Shown: positions 33,605 through 44,800 of the stretch, piece after piece
Layout: the number at the start of each line of letters is the position of its first letter
Numbering within the stretch: the first letter of the stretch is position 1
Position numbers and translations under genes: made by a program
Assembly: GCA_905250025.1 (NCBI GenBank)
Contig: CAJNOJ010000057.1
Location: 186,001 to 250,000, forward strand
Length of the DNA stretch: 64,000 bases
Reading direction: 5' to 3'
Origin: Adineta ricciae
Taxonomy: Eukaryota; Rotifera; Eurotatoria; Adinetida; Adinetidae
Notes under the pieces: model-generated
Told to the model about the DNA's origin: nothing
Databases searched by the model: none
The model's input: only the letters and a program-made list of their open reading frames with translations

Positions 33605-34971
33605 ATGGTCGTCGTCGTTTTGGGTCTCCGAACATCGGGACAAACCTTGAGCACTCTCACAGCATCATTGGAACGTTTATGTTTGAAAGAAGATCGAACA
33701 TGGAAAGAACGTATATTTAATCAAACAAAGTTGGTAGGTACTTTTTTTCTATTTACTTTTTCTTCATTCGGACGACAGACAGACAGACAAAAGTAGGAAA
33801 GAAAACATCAAAACATAAAAATTTCATTGACCTTGCTTAACATAACCATAACACTCTCAATCTGTTTTTCTCGATGTTACTAGCAAAGCAAACATGACTA
33901 TTGTTAAAAACGAGATAAGCGAAACGTGTTTATACGTTCTGATAGTGCGAATGAGACCGATTCGTTCTTTGAGAGATAAAGTCAAAAAAAAGGTGATATC
34001 TAAGAAATGAATTTTTCTTCATAGGATGAAGTCAATAGTTCTCAACGTAATCATGCATCATCATGGCTTCGCAAAGTGGCTGCATCCATGCACTTCGGCA
34101 TTGATACCTATGCATTGAGTATTGATATACTCGATCGATTCTTAGCGACACTCAAAGTAAATTCGAGATCATTTGATTTTCTTGCAGAGTTTTGTTTTCA
34201 CTACATTCTTGCAGGTTCGTCCGAAATTCTTGGAATGCTTGGCCGTTGGTTGTTTATACATCGCAGCTAAATGCAAGGAAGAAGATGATACAATTTCGAT
34301 TACCCCGGAATTTGTCATCGATTGTAACTCGTCCTGTTCACCCAATGAACTTCTTCGTATGGAACGCTTGATCCTGGAAAAATTCGATTGGTACGCAGAT
34401 TTCGTTACCACGGTTGACTTTCTGCAAATCGTAAGTCGAACGATTTCCTATCGAAATGATGCATTGATCGTTTTCATTCTTTAGTACTTTGCACTCCTCC
34501 TGCTCAAAACGAATAATCAACCGGAAGAGAATTGCGAGAAGTATATTGATTTAGAGATTAAACTAGCTTCGTGTCTACAACATCATCGTTTGGCCACGTT
34601 TAAGCCACGCATTCTTGCATTGGCTTTGATTAGTTTAGAATTTGAGAAACAACAGCAGACACAAGAATCGGAAATGAATATTGATTGGCTGGAATCGATC
34701 AGTTATTTACAACAACTAGCCAAAGTAGGATCCGTTGTCTTTCCTTATTTCAATTCTTGTTTTCTTGTCCTAGGTTGAAAGTGATGCATTATTATCATGT
34801 CGAGACTTGATTGTTCGTCTATTACCATCCTATAAAGTTGTTCGATTGGAATTATCTGACTTAACCTTCATATCCCATGCCTATAAACCATTAAAACCAT
34901 TGATGAATTTATCTGATCGACCAACCTATGCCGATGTTGTTTGTGGTCGCACTTTTCCTCCTGTCCAATAA
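33605..34971 (+). CDS. Cyclin I/G-like protein
   Basis: Five exons: 33605-33733, 34025-34156, 34215-34430, 34485-34724, 34774-34971; 304 aa. The N-terminal cyclin box is recognisable: RTWKERIF, the charged ASSWLRKVAA helix, ALSIDILDRFLATLK, then VGCLYIAAKCKEEDDTI, LLRMERLILEKFDW and TTVDFLQI. The LDRFLA, LAAK-type and L-x-x-E-x-x-I-L-x-x-L/F-x-W signatures are diagnostic. Length and pattern fit cyclin I (or G/J-like), which in animals binds CDK5 or acts in neurons and germ cells rather than driving the core cycle. A 291-nt intron follows exon 1. The start MVVVVLGL is the first ATG after an in-frame acceptor; an upstream start cannot be excluded. Confidence 0.85.
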
Positions 34972-35981
34972 GTTTGTGTATTATTCTTTTTCTTTTCATT
35001 TCCTTTGATTTTTTAAAAAATTTATATATGAAAGCATTAAGAACAAACACGAAAAAAAAAGCGAAACATCATACTGCCCGACTTGTATGCTTTTCCTCTC
35101 GAAATCTTGCTCTGTTGGAATTTTTTGTTTAATCTGAAAATCCACGTGTTGCTTTTTTTGTCTGATATCAAAATCTATTCTCCATACGTTCGAAAAGAAA
35201 ACCGAGAATGTATTCGATCTCGCCAAAGTAAGTGGACAAGGCCATGGTTTTTCTCTTGGAGAATGGATTTTCACTATTTTGTCCTATATATAAATATATT
35301 TTTGTTTATTTGATTTATCATCTGTATAGAAAAGAAACCACATGTATATGTAAATAGAAAAGATCTCATTCTAGACATAAAGTTTACTATGGCGCTTTTT
35401 TTTTGTAATATTTATCTATAGAGCTTCTCTCTCTCTCTCTCTCCTCTTTTTTGTCATCTTCATTCCTTATTTTTTTTCTCGACCTGATTTAACGTCTTTT
35501 TGTGTATATAAACCAAACGAAGAACGAAATATATGTACATACATATCACGAAACCCGAGTCGCTTGCTATTTTGTTTATGTTTTCATGGATCGAAAAAAG
35601 AACAAGGTCGTGTTTTGACTAAATCGCAATACAAATAAATCAAAGTGCGCAAAAAATCAAGATGACGTGGAAAGAAATGTAATGCGTTGATAGGCAAGGA
35701 TACGAATGAAATACTTCGTATGATAGATCATGGAGAGGATATGTCAAGATGTATCGTTTCGGTTATTTATGGCAACGGTAAGTTGATATGGGTCAGTATC
35801 AGAAGGGAGAAACTGCACCTGACACAATCAAATTAGGATACCTTCGGATTTTATCTTTGTCATCACAATGAAATAACATGACTCATTCGGTTATCTCGTT
35901 CTAGACATGTCCTATGAAATATACTGCAAGAAAAGTTTTTATTTGTTGGATATGTCAGTGGGATAGAAAACGAAACTGATT
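34972..35981. other. Intergenic region
   Basis: About 1 kb of AT-rich sequence with a CT repeat at ~35424-35449. Contains the 3' UTRs of the cyclin and MAM genes. No credible gene. Confidence 0.5.
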
Positions 35982-37572
35982 TCAGTCATCGTTGAAAGTT
36001 ATAGTTCTATTTGTATGTATTCGACGACGTGCTCGGTATGACATTGATCGATAAAATTTAAAATAGTACACTAAGCCTATTGTCGAGAGTACTGTCATGG
36101 GTAAAACCAAGCCCACGCATAGACCAATGATCAACGCAGTATTGACTATGAAGAGAAAACGGGCGTTTTTCTTTGAAATTTTTGTGCTGAGATGACTTAC
36201 TGTTAGACCTCGTCATAAAAGCAGATGAAATACTGGATGAAGACTGGGTCGTTGTTCGAATACTGGTAGTTGCCGTTGAAGTATTAGTAAGAAGTTGGAT
36301 AGTTGAACTGAATGTTTCTTCGCGTTTCTGTATGACAAACAAAAGAGAAAAGATGACAATGTGTAACGAAAAAGTTCGACATACAATTGTTGTGAAGATT
36401 GAAGAAACTTTGGATGTCGAGACGACTTCTGTAGAATATTGTTGATTTGCAGTTGATGCTCGTGTGGATAACAAGTTGGATATTAGCTCAAAATCTGAAC
36501 TAGTGCCTATATCCTCAGGAGATGTATTTACCAAAATAGATGACGATGATTGAGACAACAATGTCGACTGATCTGAATCCGTTGGAATATTTGTCGAATA
36601 CGATTCGCTTGAACTAATATTTGTCGAATACGATTCACTTGAACTAATATAGTCGGTAGATTCATCTGTCTACAATGTACACGTTAATCGAGGTGATCAG
36701 GACGGTGTCGATGAACTTACTACATCGATGGTGAAGTTTTGTAAACTCGGTTCTGCAGTACTACACAAGCCACTCGTGATTGATATATCATCAACTGCAA
36801 ATGTGAAGTCATTAGAATTGCTGCCGCTATCGCGATGAAATTGAAATTTGAGGAAAAAATTCGATGAATTCGTCACGAAAGAAGTGTTGCTTTTATACCA
36901 CTTATTTTCTCGTTGGGATGCTACTTTAATAATACTAATATGATCTTCACTATAGGGTGTTAAAGATTGCCAGAGCACTTCAATGCTTGGATTAAACAGA
37001 TGATTTGTGAAATAATAGTAGAAAGTAAGACATTGCTCGACTGCTGTATTGTTTCTTACAATTGTCGAATAAGTTTGGTCAAATGTTTTCGTGTGATTGA
37101 TCGTGGCATATCCATATTTACCTGCTGTACATCTACTAGCATTTGACACATCAGTTGGACATGTGTAAACATCTGCATCATCTTGTTTCAAACAAAAGTG
37201 CATGTCCCAACCGTTGATCTGATACGGTAAATTGCATATGGACCCATTGATTGGAGTAACTAAGAGATAATCACACATGAGGATTCGACGCCATAGATCA
37301 AAACTCACTAATGGAAGTCGCATCTGATGCTGGCCGTTGTGGTTCGGTTGAATCAACAGCAGATCCAGATGAAAATTGAAGATTCAAGCCCATTACTGTC
37401 GGAAGAAATGAACACTCAAGTGTTAATCCTGAATTGAAATCACAACTGAATACTGTTGTACGATTCGCATGAGTTTTCATCATAAATGCTACAACTATTG
37501 AAAAATCACTATGAAAATGAAAAAATCTCTAACGAATTACTCACCTAAAGCCACGATGGTGATTGAATACAT
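35982..37572 (-). CDS. MAM-domain single-pass membrane protein
   Basis: Six exons: 37545-37572, 37309-37494, 36721-37259, 36385-36669, 36201-36327, 35982-36145; 442 aa, all phases consistent. A short signal peptide (MYSITIVALVVAFMM) precedes a MAM-like domain (residues ~25-240): FSCDFNSGL, GWDMHFCLKQ, CLTFYYYF, FQFHRDSGSNSNDFTFAVDDISI and GLC. Then comes a Ser/Thr-rich stalk with two copies of a YISSSESYSTN-like unit, a transmembrane helix in exon 6 (ALIIGLCVGLVLPMTVLS) and a basic tail (YRARRRIH). MAM domains mediate adhesion. A decayed relative lies at 43640-44800. Confidence 0.8.
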
Positions 37573-38759
37573 GATTATGCTTGAAATGAAAAGATCAAAG
37601 AGAGAGAATTCGGTATTATTTTTCTCGATTAAATACATCACCTGATCGCTTTTTTTCGCAGGTCGAACCAATAATCTCATAGAATCTCAACTTTTCCTTA
37701 TCATCAAGCAGTTACAGATATATGGCAGTATCAACTCGACGTCATTCAAGATAAGTATAGAAAGCAAATTGATATAACGGATAACGATAAATTCGATGCG
37801 AAAGTTAATATTACTAATTCAACTGATGTGCGTATGATTATAGATGCTACTAGAACATCGGCATAGAATCAGTAATCTTGGACCAAGCCGTATTCTCCTT
37901 GAGGATAAATATCAACGATACGAAAATAAATAGTATACTTTCCTAGTTGTTTATTTATGCAGATCGCATCTCGGATTGTTTTCGACTTGCAACGAGCATC
38001 ATTAATAGAGCGTGTTCGAGCAAGAATGAAGTTTACTCTTTTGTTGAATTTGAATCTTCTTGTTACTCATTTCGATTGTCGATCGCAATCACTAGGATAT
38101 CATCACAAAATTGTTGCTGTTCATACAAACGATAGCAAAATCGTTATTTATCAAATCAGATGATGGATTTATTCATAGAATGGAAACTTTGCACGAAATT
38201 CTTGTTTTTATCAATAGTTCACACGGAAAAACGAAATTAGTATAGACTTTTTTGATCAAGTAGATGAATGGATCATGATTTTTTCGCGCGTCACACGAAT
38301 AGTTTCATAAGAACTACAATTTTCGTATAATCGAACAGTCAAGGAAAACCTCATCCAATCGATTGCATCAAAGGCACAAGTACGAAGTAAAGTGCTCAGC
38401 GAATGATGATACATTTTACACGAAAATTCGTGTTAATGGTCGAAGTCGTGAGTGTAAGATAATAAATACCATTGGATTATCTCAAACGACTTTAGCATAA
38501 CGTGGGAATATACGAGTCATAGATCGTACAGCTTCTCAGTGAGAGTCAATGCTAACGAAACAAAGATTAAATGAAAAAAAAACAAGTGAGTTATATCGAA
38601 TTTATTGAATAAAAATTAATGACAGACAATACCAGACTTATTTTGAACACAGATATGTTGCTTGATTAATAAAAAAAAAGAACGTATCAACGCGAAAAGG
38701 AAACATAAGACACATGACTAACTAAGTACTGAGATGAAAACAAAAACACAGTTCGTAGT
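37573..38759. other. Intergenic region upstream of the MAM gene
   Basis: About 1.2 kb. A plus-strand open stretch at ~37698-37866 (HQAVTDIWQYQLDVIQDKY) and another near 37960-38163 look faintly coding but have no start, domain or splice support. The part near 38205-38310 is similar to 44855-44960, so the MAM duplication extends into upstream DNA. Confidence 0.4.
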
Positions 38760-40368
38760 TTATAATTCAGTAGCTTGTCGTTTCTTTTTCTGTGCTACTT
38801 CACTAGCTTCTTCAGCTGTTTCTTTCGCTTTTTTTGCGGCTTGCTTTCGTGATTCTTTCACATAGTTTTGAGCAGCTTCAAGAGCATCGGCACCTAAATT
38901 TACAAAGATATGTCGTTTCCGAAATCATTACGATTACAAAATATTTACCTGCATGACGACCAGCTTTCAAAGCTTCATTGGCTAAAAGAATACGAATGGA
39001 CATGCACCAAAAACGGCAGTAAGAATGTGTCAAACCTACCTTTATCTCGACTTAATTCGACGGCTTGTTCAGCTATACAGAGTATCAAATAGTAGAGCAG
39101 AAAAATGGTGAAGATAACGTACCTAATTTTCGGCCTTTCTTTGGTAAACCAGCTGCTGTTTCAAGTGAAGCTTCATATGCATCAGCACCTAAAGAATTGA
39201 CATAGAACAAACCGACAAATATTTGGTTAGATAGACTAACCAGCTTGTTGAGCAGCTTTGAGTGCTTCATTAGCTAGTAAATGGGAAATGATGTGATTGT
39301 ACTGAATTAATTTTAATCTAACCTTTTTCTTTGCCAAGTTCGATAGCGTCATCTCGTAGTTTTTCGCCTCGTTTAGCACTATCTTTTGCGTATTGTTCAG
39401 CAGCTTTAACTGCATCGTCAGCGAAGTTTTGAGCTAGAACGATCGATGTTTTTGTTGTAGAGATGAAAAGAAATCCCTTTCAGTTTGTTTCTTTACCTGA
39501 AGCTTTAACATCTTCAGCAACTTTAGCTAATTTGTCTTTGGCTAAAGATGTTTACATGTAAAAATGAAAAAGAACGGTCAGTTGTTCTTACCAACTTCAG
39601 CATATTCACCGGCGAGTTTGCCTGAAAGAACACTCGATAAAGACGAACGTGAAAGTTATTGTTTTTTCTTACTTCCAGTTTCATAAGCTTGTTCAACTTT
39701 AGGTTTAATTGTATCAAAAGCTCCGTCAACAGCTGGTTTAATTGCATCCAACGCTTCAGCAGCCTTATCTTTGACAAATTCGGCACCTTCTGCTACTTTT
39801 GGTGCAAGATTATCATAGGCTTCACCAGCTTTTTCTTTGACGAACGCAGCACCGTCTACGACTTGAGGAGCGATATTTTCGTATGCTTCACCAACTTTTC
39901 GTTTGACAAATGCGGCACCATCAACAGTCTTGTCTTTGAGTGCTTCGGCACCTTCGACAACTTTTGGTGCAAGATTGTCGAATGCTTCGGTAGCTTTATC
40001 TTTTACGAAAGTAGCACTGTCGACAGCTTTGTCCTTAACGTATTCGGCACCGTCTACGACTTTCGGAGCGATGTTTTCATATGCTTCACCAACTTTTTGT
40101 TTGACAAATGCGGCACCATCGATAGTCTTATCTTTGAGTGCTTCGGCACCTTCGACAACTTTTGGTGCAGCGGCATCGTATGCTTCTTTTACCTAATAAA
40201 AAAATCGATTTCACAGTTCAAATGAAATAATATATCACCTACTGTTTCGACAACTTTATCTTTCAACTCAGCGGCAGCGTCAACTGCTTGTTCTGTGGCT
40301 GATTTCTGCTTAGCTAATGAAGCAGAAACGAAAAGTATCAGACAAAGAATTGATATAATTTTGTTCAT
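38760..40368 (-). CDS. Late-embryogenesis-abundant protein, group 3, with signal peptide and ATEL C-terminus (bdelloid LEA1-like)
   Basis: Ten exons: 40243-40368, 39673-40192, 39592-39621, 39497-39541, 39323-39433, 39241-39273, 39123-39188, 39040-39072, 38949-38981, 38760-38893; 376 aa. Signal peptide (MNKIISILCLILFVSASLA), then tandem amphipathic repeats such as KVVEGAEALKDKT, VDGAAFVKQKVGEAYENI, and 11-residue units ANEALKAAQQA, AEQAVELSRDK, ANEALKAGRHA. It ends QATEL, an ER-retention-like tail reported for Adineta ricciae LEA1 proteins. Lacks a hydrophobic core: intrinsically disordered when hydrated, helical on drying; protects membranes and proteins in the secretory pathway during desiccation. 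From exon 2 on, all introns are phase 1. Confidence 0.95.
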
Positions 40369-40870
40369 TTTTTCGGGTAAGTTTCGTGCAGTCTAATGAT
40401 AAAAATCGTCAAATGAATGAATCTAAACAAAAATACGTATGTCTGTGTGAAACAGTAAAACGAATGCATATGAAATAGAAAAGAGAACCATCTTGGCGAG
40501 TCACATGTTTCGAGCTGTCTAAAAACGTGACACGATGCACTACCGCATACACATATATAGCTGCGATTGTCTTCGGCCGATGAAGAAGAAACTATATTTG
40601 GCCAAATGAACATGATCTGATATAGAGGGCGCTATATGCCAACGGATTAGTAAATACATCATCGTTCGAAATATTCGTTGATGGAATTTGCATTTACACA
40701 ATGCTCCTTTTGTGGATTTTTGTCATACGAAATATACTGAGAATGTCCAATTGGTTGGGAAATTTAGCTGGTTGCTATGAGATACAATCCTTATAACGGA
40801 TGAACTGAAATAAAAGAGATATTTTGTCTGTTCTTCGAGAATCCATTCCGGTATGTAGTCGCGTGCAATA
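40369..40870. other. Promoter region between LEA gene and the downstream orphan gene
   Basis: Divergent spacer of ~500 bp. On the minus strand, a TATATAG-like sequence lies near 40553-40560 (ATATATAG) about 190 nt upstream of the LEA start, a candidate promoter. No gene. Confidence 0.4.
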
Positions 40871-41254
40871 ATGAACGATCACAGCTACTCATCTTTTCGT
40901 TTGAATCGACGTTCGCTGAAACTTGAATTAGTTGATGGTTCAATTCAAGAAATCGAATACGAATTACCAATTGACCGATACGATCTATTACGCATTATAT
41001 ATCACGATCTGAAATATGATCAAACTTATGATTGGGATACATTTCATGAATCAACAGCATTTATTCGTACAGATAATGGAATCACGACATCATCACCATT
41101 GAATTACTCATCAGATGATATCGTATACATTTTAGTTTTGCCTAGCAATACGAAAAGTACGTTCGATGATGTTTATCTGTGTAGAACGTTGCGCTATTTT
41201 GATTATCGTTTAGGTCCATTTGAACGATTTAAACAATGGTTATGGTCTTCTTAA
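40871..41254 (+). CDS. Orphan 127-aa protein, possible beta-grasp fold
   Basis: Intronless. Not recognised by family. The predicted strand pattern (LKLELVDGSIQEIEYELP, helix DLLRIIYHDLKY, FIRTDNGI, DDIVYILVLPS) is compatible with a ubiquitin-like beta-grasp domain, as in the double-Ubl protein at 45742. No signal peptide, no Gly-Gly end. Followed by AATAAA at ~41293, which supports a real transcript. Confidence 0.5.
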   Translation: MNDHSYSSFRLNRRSLKLELVDGSIQEIEYELPIDRYDLLRIIYHDLKYDQTYDWDTFHESTAFIRTDNGITTSSPLNYSSDDIVYILVLPSNTKSTFDDVYLCRTLRYFDYRLGPFERFKQWLWSS

Positions 41255-41742
41255 AAATATCTACATGAATTTTTGTATTTACACTCTATCTCAATAAAGT
41301 CTTTCCTCGCCAAACCGAATTATTTTTTTCATCATCTTTTGTTTTGCTCATATTACCTGTGAATAACCGCGTATCGACTGCTAATATTCTCAGCTTATTT
41401 GTTTATCGAGAGATAAATCATCCTCTTTGAAAAATACATCATCACTTATGTTAAAAGGTGATGCACCTACGTAACGAGAATACGTAGTCACAGTATGTTG
41501 ACTAATTCTTGTTACTTTATAAGCGTCACTCTGCTCCATTCATATGAGTAACTAGTTCCTACAGGTAAGTCATAAAAGTCGTTAAATCATTCGATCACGA
41601 AAGCAGTCTTTCACACTTGACTGATTATGCAGTCGATTTCATTTGTATAAATATAGACTGTATTCGAGAAAGTGGACTTTTTCCACTGAACTTGTTTATT
41701 GTTAAAATTCTAAAGTGCGTAAATACAGTGGCAAAAACAAAT
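41255..41742. other. Intergenic region
   Basis: Short spacer with the poly(A) signal of the orphan gene and the promoter of the Het-C-like gene. Confidence 0.4.
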
Positions 41743-43346
41743 ATGTATTGGCTAATTTATCTTATCGTCTATACATCACATACTGATGCATTCATTCCAC
41801 AACCATTGATTGCTGATGGTGCTTCTACCGGCGAAAGTCAGTTCTGTCTATTATATATTACTCACCCTTTAACGACGAATGTATGTGTTTTCGTGTCACA
41901 TAGGTATCACACATACAGAAATCACACAAATCGCTTTCATTCGTAGTCTTACCCGGTTCTTCTATGAAACACGCATTGCTCCCAATAATAACAACAATGG
42001 TACTGTCAATCAACAAGATTACTTCACTAAACAGCATACTATTGATGATCTCTACAAACTTGCACATCCCGAATACAGTAGTGCACAAGTCGAGTTCTAT
42101 TCACTTCCTTTGAAATTCACACTGGATTTGGTGATGACATACAATGCTTTGGTTGATTTCGATCCAAGTACAAGAATATTATCACCTGCACATTTCGATA
42201 GTGAAGCTTTCAACAATGGCAGTCGCCGCATTATACAGCTCCGACAAAAGGGTAACTAGTAGTTCACTACCTGAACTTTATCTTTATAATATTTTTCAGT
42301 ATTGAATGAATTACGTACTCCTAACAGAGATCTAACTGATGCGCGGCAAAAGACAGGACAGTTACTTCATACCCTGCAAGATTTCTATTCACATTCTAAC
42401 TGGGTAGAAATGGGTAACACTGATGTGAACACTTTGATCGGACGAAACGAAACCGTTGGACAAGTTGCTGCACCAAATCAAGCGACATGTTCTGATACGG
42501 GTTGCACTAAGAAAACACAAAAATGTGTAAGTAATGGAAATACTTTATCTTTGTCATGCACTGTCATCTTCTATTATTAGTCTCTTTGGCAAAAAATTAC
42601 GATAAGAAAATGTCCACTGGTGTATTATGATTGTACTAATAACATTTTAGCTGCTATCAATCGCCAACGAATACTCACAAGTGGCTACTTGTTCAATCAG
42701 ACAGGTGAAAATGGTCAACCACTGAATAAACCAGCTAATGTTGGTAAATGTTCACATGGTTCTGTTTCGGATGATTCGGCAAATGTACCAGCCATCGGTG
42801 GAATCAATAAAGATTCGAACAGTTTACTCTTTTCACCACATGCAAGTCTTCAGTAAGAGAGAGTTTTTGAGTGAAGATGGTGCGGTGCAATGTGGTGTTT
42901 TGTTTTTCAGTTATCAAGCGGTTGAATTTGCAATCAATGCAACTGAACATTTTTTCAATGATCTTCGTCAAGAGATTGGCAATGATAGTTTTGATCGTCT
43001 TTTCGTGATTAATCCAGCGGACGCTGTCGCACAAGAAATCTCGAATGAAGTCGCACAAGGAAAACGATTTCGATTCTTCACACCATATATCACGGCTAGT
43101 GTGAAGAAATCTGATGATTTCATTACCAATTTGAAGAATACCATCAAATATGCTTATAACAAAGTGCTATCCTTTCTCAGCAACATAGTCTCGAAGACCA
43201 GTATCAGTGTTCCCACGTATGATATAAGTGATATGGGAGTGAATATAAAAGATGCTGACAATGTGCGTGCTGCACCATTTGTTCTAAGCAATCAGAGTAG
43301 TCGACGCAAGAGACGTTTGATCCATGATCTTCGTAGACGTGCATAA
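41743..43346 (+). CDS. Secreted Het-C/VWA7-like protein
   Basis: Five exons: 41743-41836, 41904-42251, 42300-42526, 42581-42852, 42911-43346; 458 aa. Signal peptide (MYWLIYLIVYTSHTDAF). The Het-C-type/VWA7 N-terminal domain is seen in ITHTEITQIAF, GQLLHTLQDFYSHSNWVEMG, LTSGY-like (ILTSGYLF), KCSHGSVSDDSA, GGINKDSNSLLFSPHASLH. His-rich sites (HTE, HTLQDFYSHSNW) recall zinc phospholipase C-like folds. VWA7 proteins in animals continue into a VWA domain; here the protein ends soon after a dibasic cluster (SSRRKRR) without one. The first donor (gtcagt) is weak but the join is the only one that keeps the HTEIT motif. Confidence 0.8.
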
Positions 43347-43639
43347 TGTTCATGAACAACACATTAAAACGATCATTTAGACAAGTAATACAGAACATTC
43401 TTTTTCTTCGCATACGTCGATGTACGTAGTTGAACCCGAAACAGCACATTGAACATTGCATACTTCGATCAGAAGTTGTCTTATTTCACCTGACTACATG
43501 TGACTGTGCATAAATAAAAATTTACATACGCTTGTGAACAGAGTTAACATTCTATTTTCATTTCTTTTTATTACAAAACTCCCTGCAAAAAATTCTCGGA
43601 TACGTTGGAGAAAGAAAAGTACGACGGATCGCCTATAAC

Positions 43640-44800
43640 CATTGTTGAAAGTCATAGTTCAGTCTACACCTTGTTTATCATGTGCTCGATTACATTTGCA
43701 ATACTGCCATGGATAAAGTCAAACCCTATTATGGACCAACCATCAACGTAACATTGTCTTGTGAAGGAAAAAATAGACATTTTTCTCCAATAAATACAAT
43801 ACGATTCTTTATTGGGAGAAAGTTCTTTCAAGAATCTAAACTTGATAAAACTACTAGTAGTCGTATCTGGGAGAGATCGAGAAGAATGTTTACTGCATGA
43901 GCCTTTGGTGATTGATATGCTATCCACTATAAAAGTGAAGCCATTAGTATCATTGTCACTACCACGATAGAATTGTAAGTGAACTAATCAGTAGTTGATA
44001 CAAAGATAACGTTTTTCAACAGCAGATATGAAATCTTACGAGAACCTACGTTGATTCTATCATGAAAGTGGTACTAATTCTATATCATTTATTTCTTGCC
44101 TGTGGTGTCACCTCAAAATTGGTATTATCAATTTTACAACATAGAGCATACATAATCGCCACAGCACCTCAATTGTCTAATTAAACAAATGATTCGTAAA
44201 ATAGTAATCGAATGTTAGACAATACACACCTGATAATCCCTCTCTTTATTTATTAATCTCGTCCTATATATCTGGTGGAACGATTCAGTCTGATTTATTG
44301 TAATATATGCATATTTGTCGGCACGATTATAGTTCCCCTCTAATGTTAACAAACTGAAAAATTTCACCGCTTGCCCATTCACTTATTTTTGACACATCAG
44401 TTAGACATGTGTAGTAATACATATCACTTTTATTCAAACAAAAGTTCATGTTTTAACCATTGATTTCATATGAAGTCGTTGATTGGAGTAACAAAGAAGT
44501 GGTTTTATGGCATTCGATGGAATACAACGAAACATACTGATGGACGCCACGTCCGAGGTTAATCGTCCTGGTTCAGTTAGACCAACCGAAAATCCAGATG
44601 CCACTGAAAGTTCTTCTCATGATGTAACAGGAAGAAACTCGCAATTCTCTTTGAATCTTGAATTAAAATCACAACTGAACCATAGTCTTTTATCAGCGTC
44701 AGTTTTCACCATAAATATGAGAGTTATTCAACAATATCATGAGAAGGATAAAAGAGAAAAACATTCATTGAGTTCTTACATAAAATAGCGATGATCACTG
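43640..44800 (-). pseudogene. Decayed copy of the MAM-domain membrane protein gene
   Basis: On the minus strand, three blocks are similar to the gene at 35982-37572: 43660-43780 (C-terminal membrane exon; CYVDGWSIIGFDFIHGS against CVDHWSMRGLGFTHDS), 43895-43985 (end of the MAM domain; DSISITKGSCS) and 44505-44740 (N-terminal exon; reverse of the LKSQLN region). The Ser/Thr stalk is largely missing and the frame is broken repeatedly by stops. It keeps the order of the parent gene, so it is an old segmental copy and not a retrocopy. Confidence 0.7.

Larger units (their letters stand above)
21854..33715. repeat. Copy B of the ~12 kb duplicated block
   Basis: Same genes, order and orientation as 9673-21852. 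It begins exactly at the N and continues without a break into unique sequence (the rest of the cyclin gene) after 33715. It is ~320 bp shorter than copy A owing to small deletions, mainly in intergenic and pseudogene stretches. Confidence 0.95.

Noticed and set aside
37698-38163. Two plus-strand open stretches upstream of the MAM gene
   Set aside because: No start, splice chain or motif; listed only as part of the intergenic region.
39659-40225. Long plus-strand open frame of 188 codons across the LEA gene
   Set aside because: Antisense of the repetitive LEA exon 2; periodicity follows the LEA repeats.
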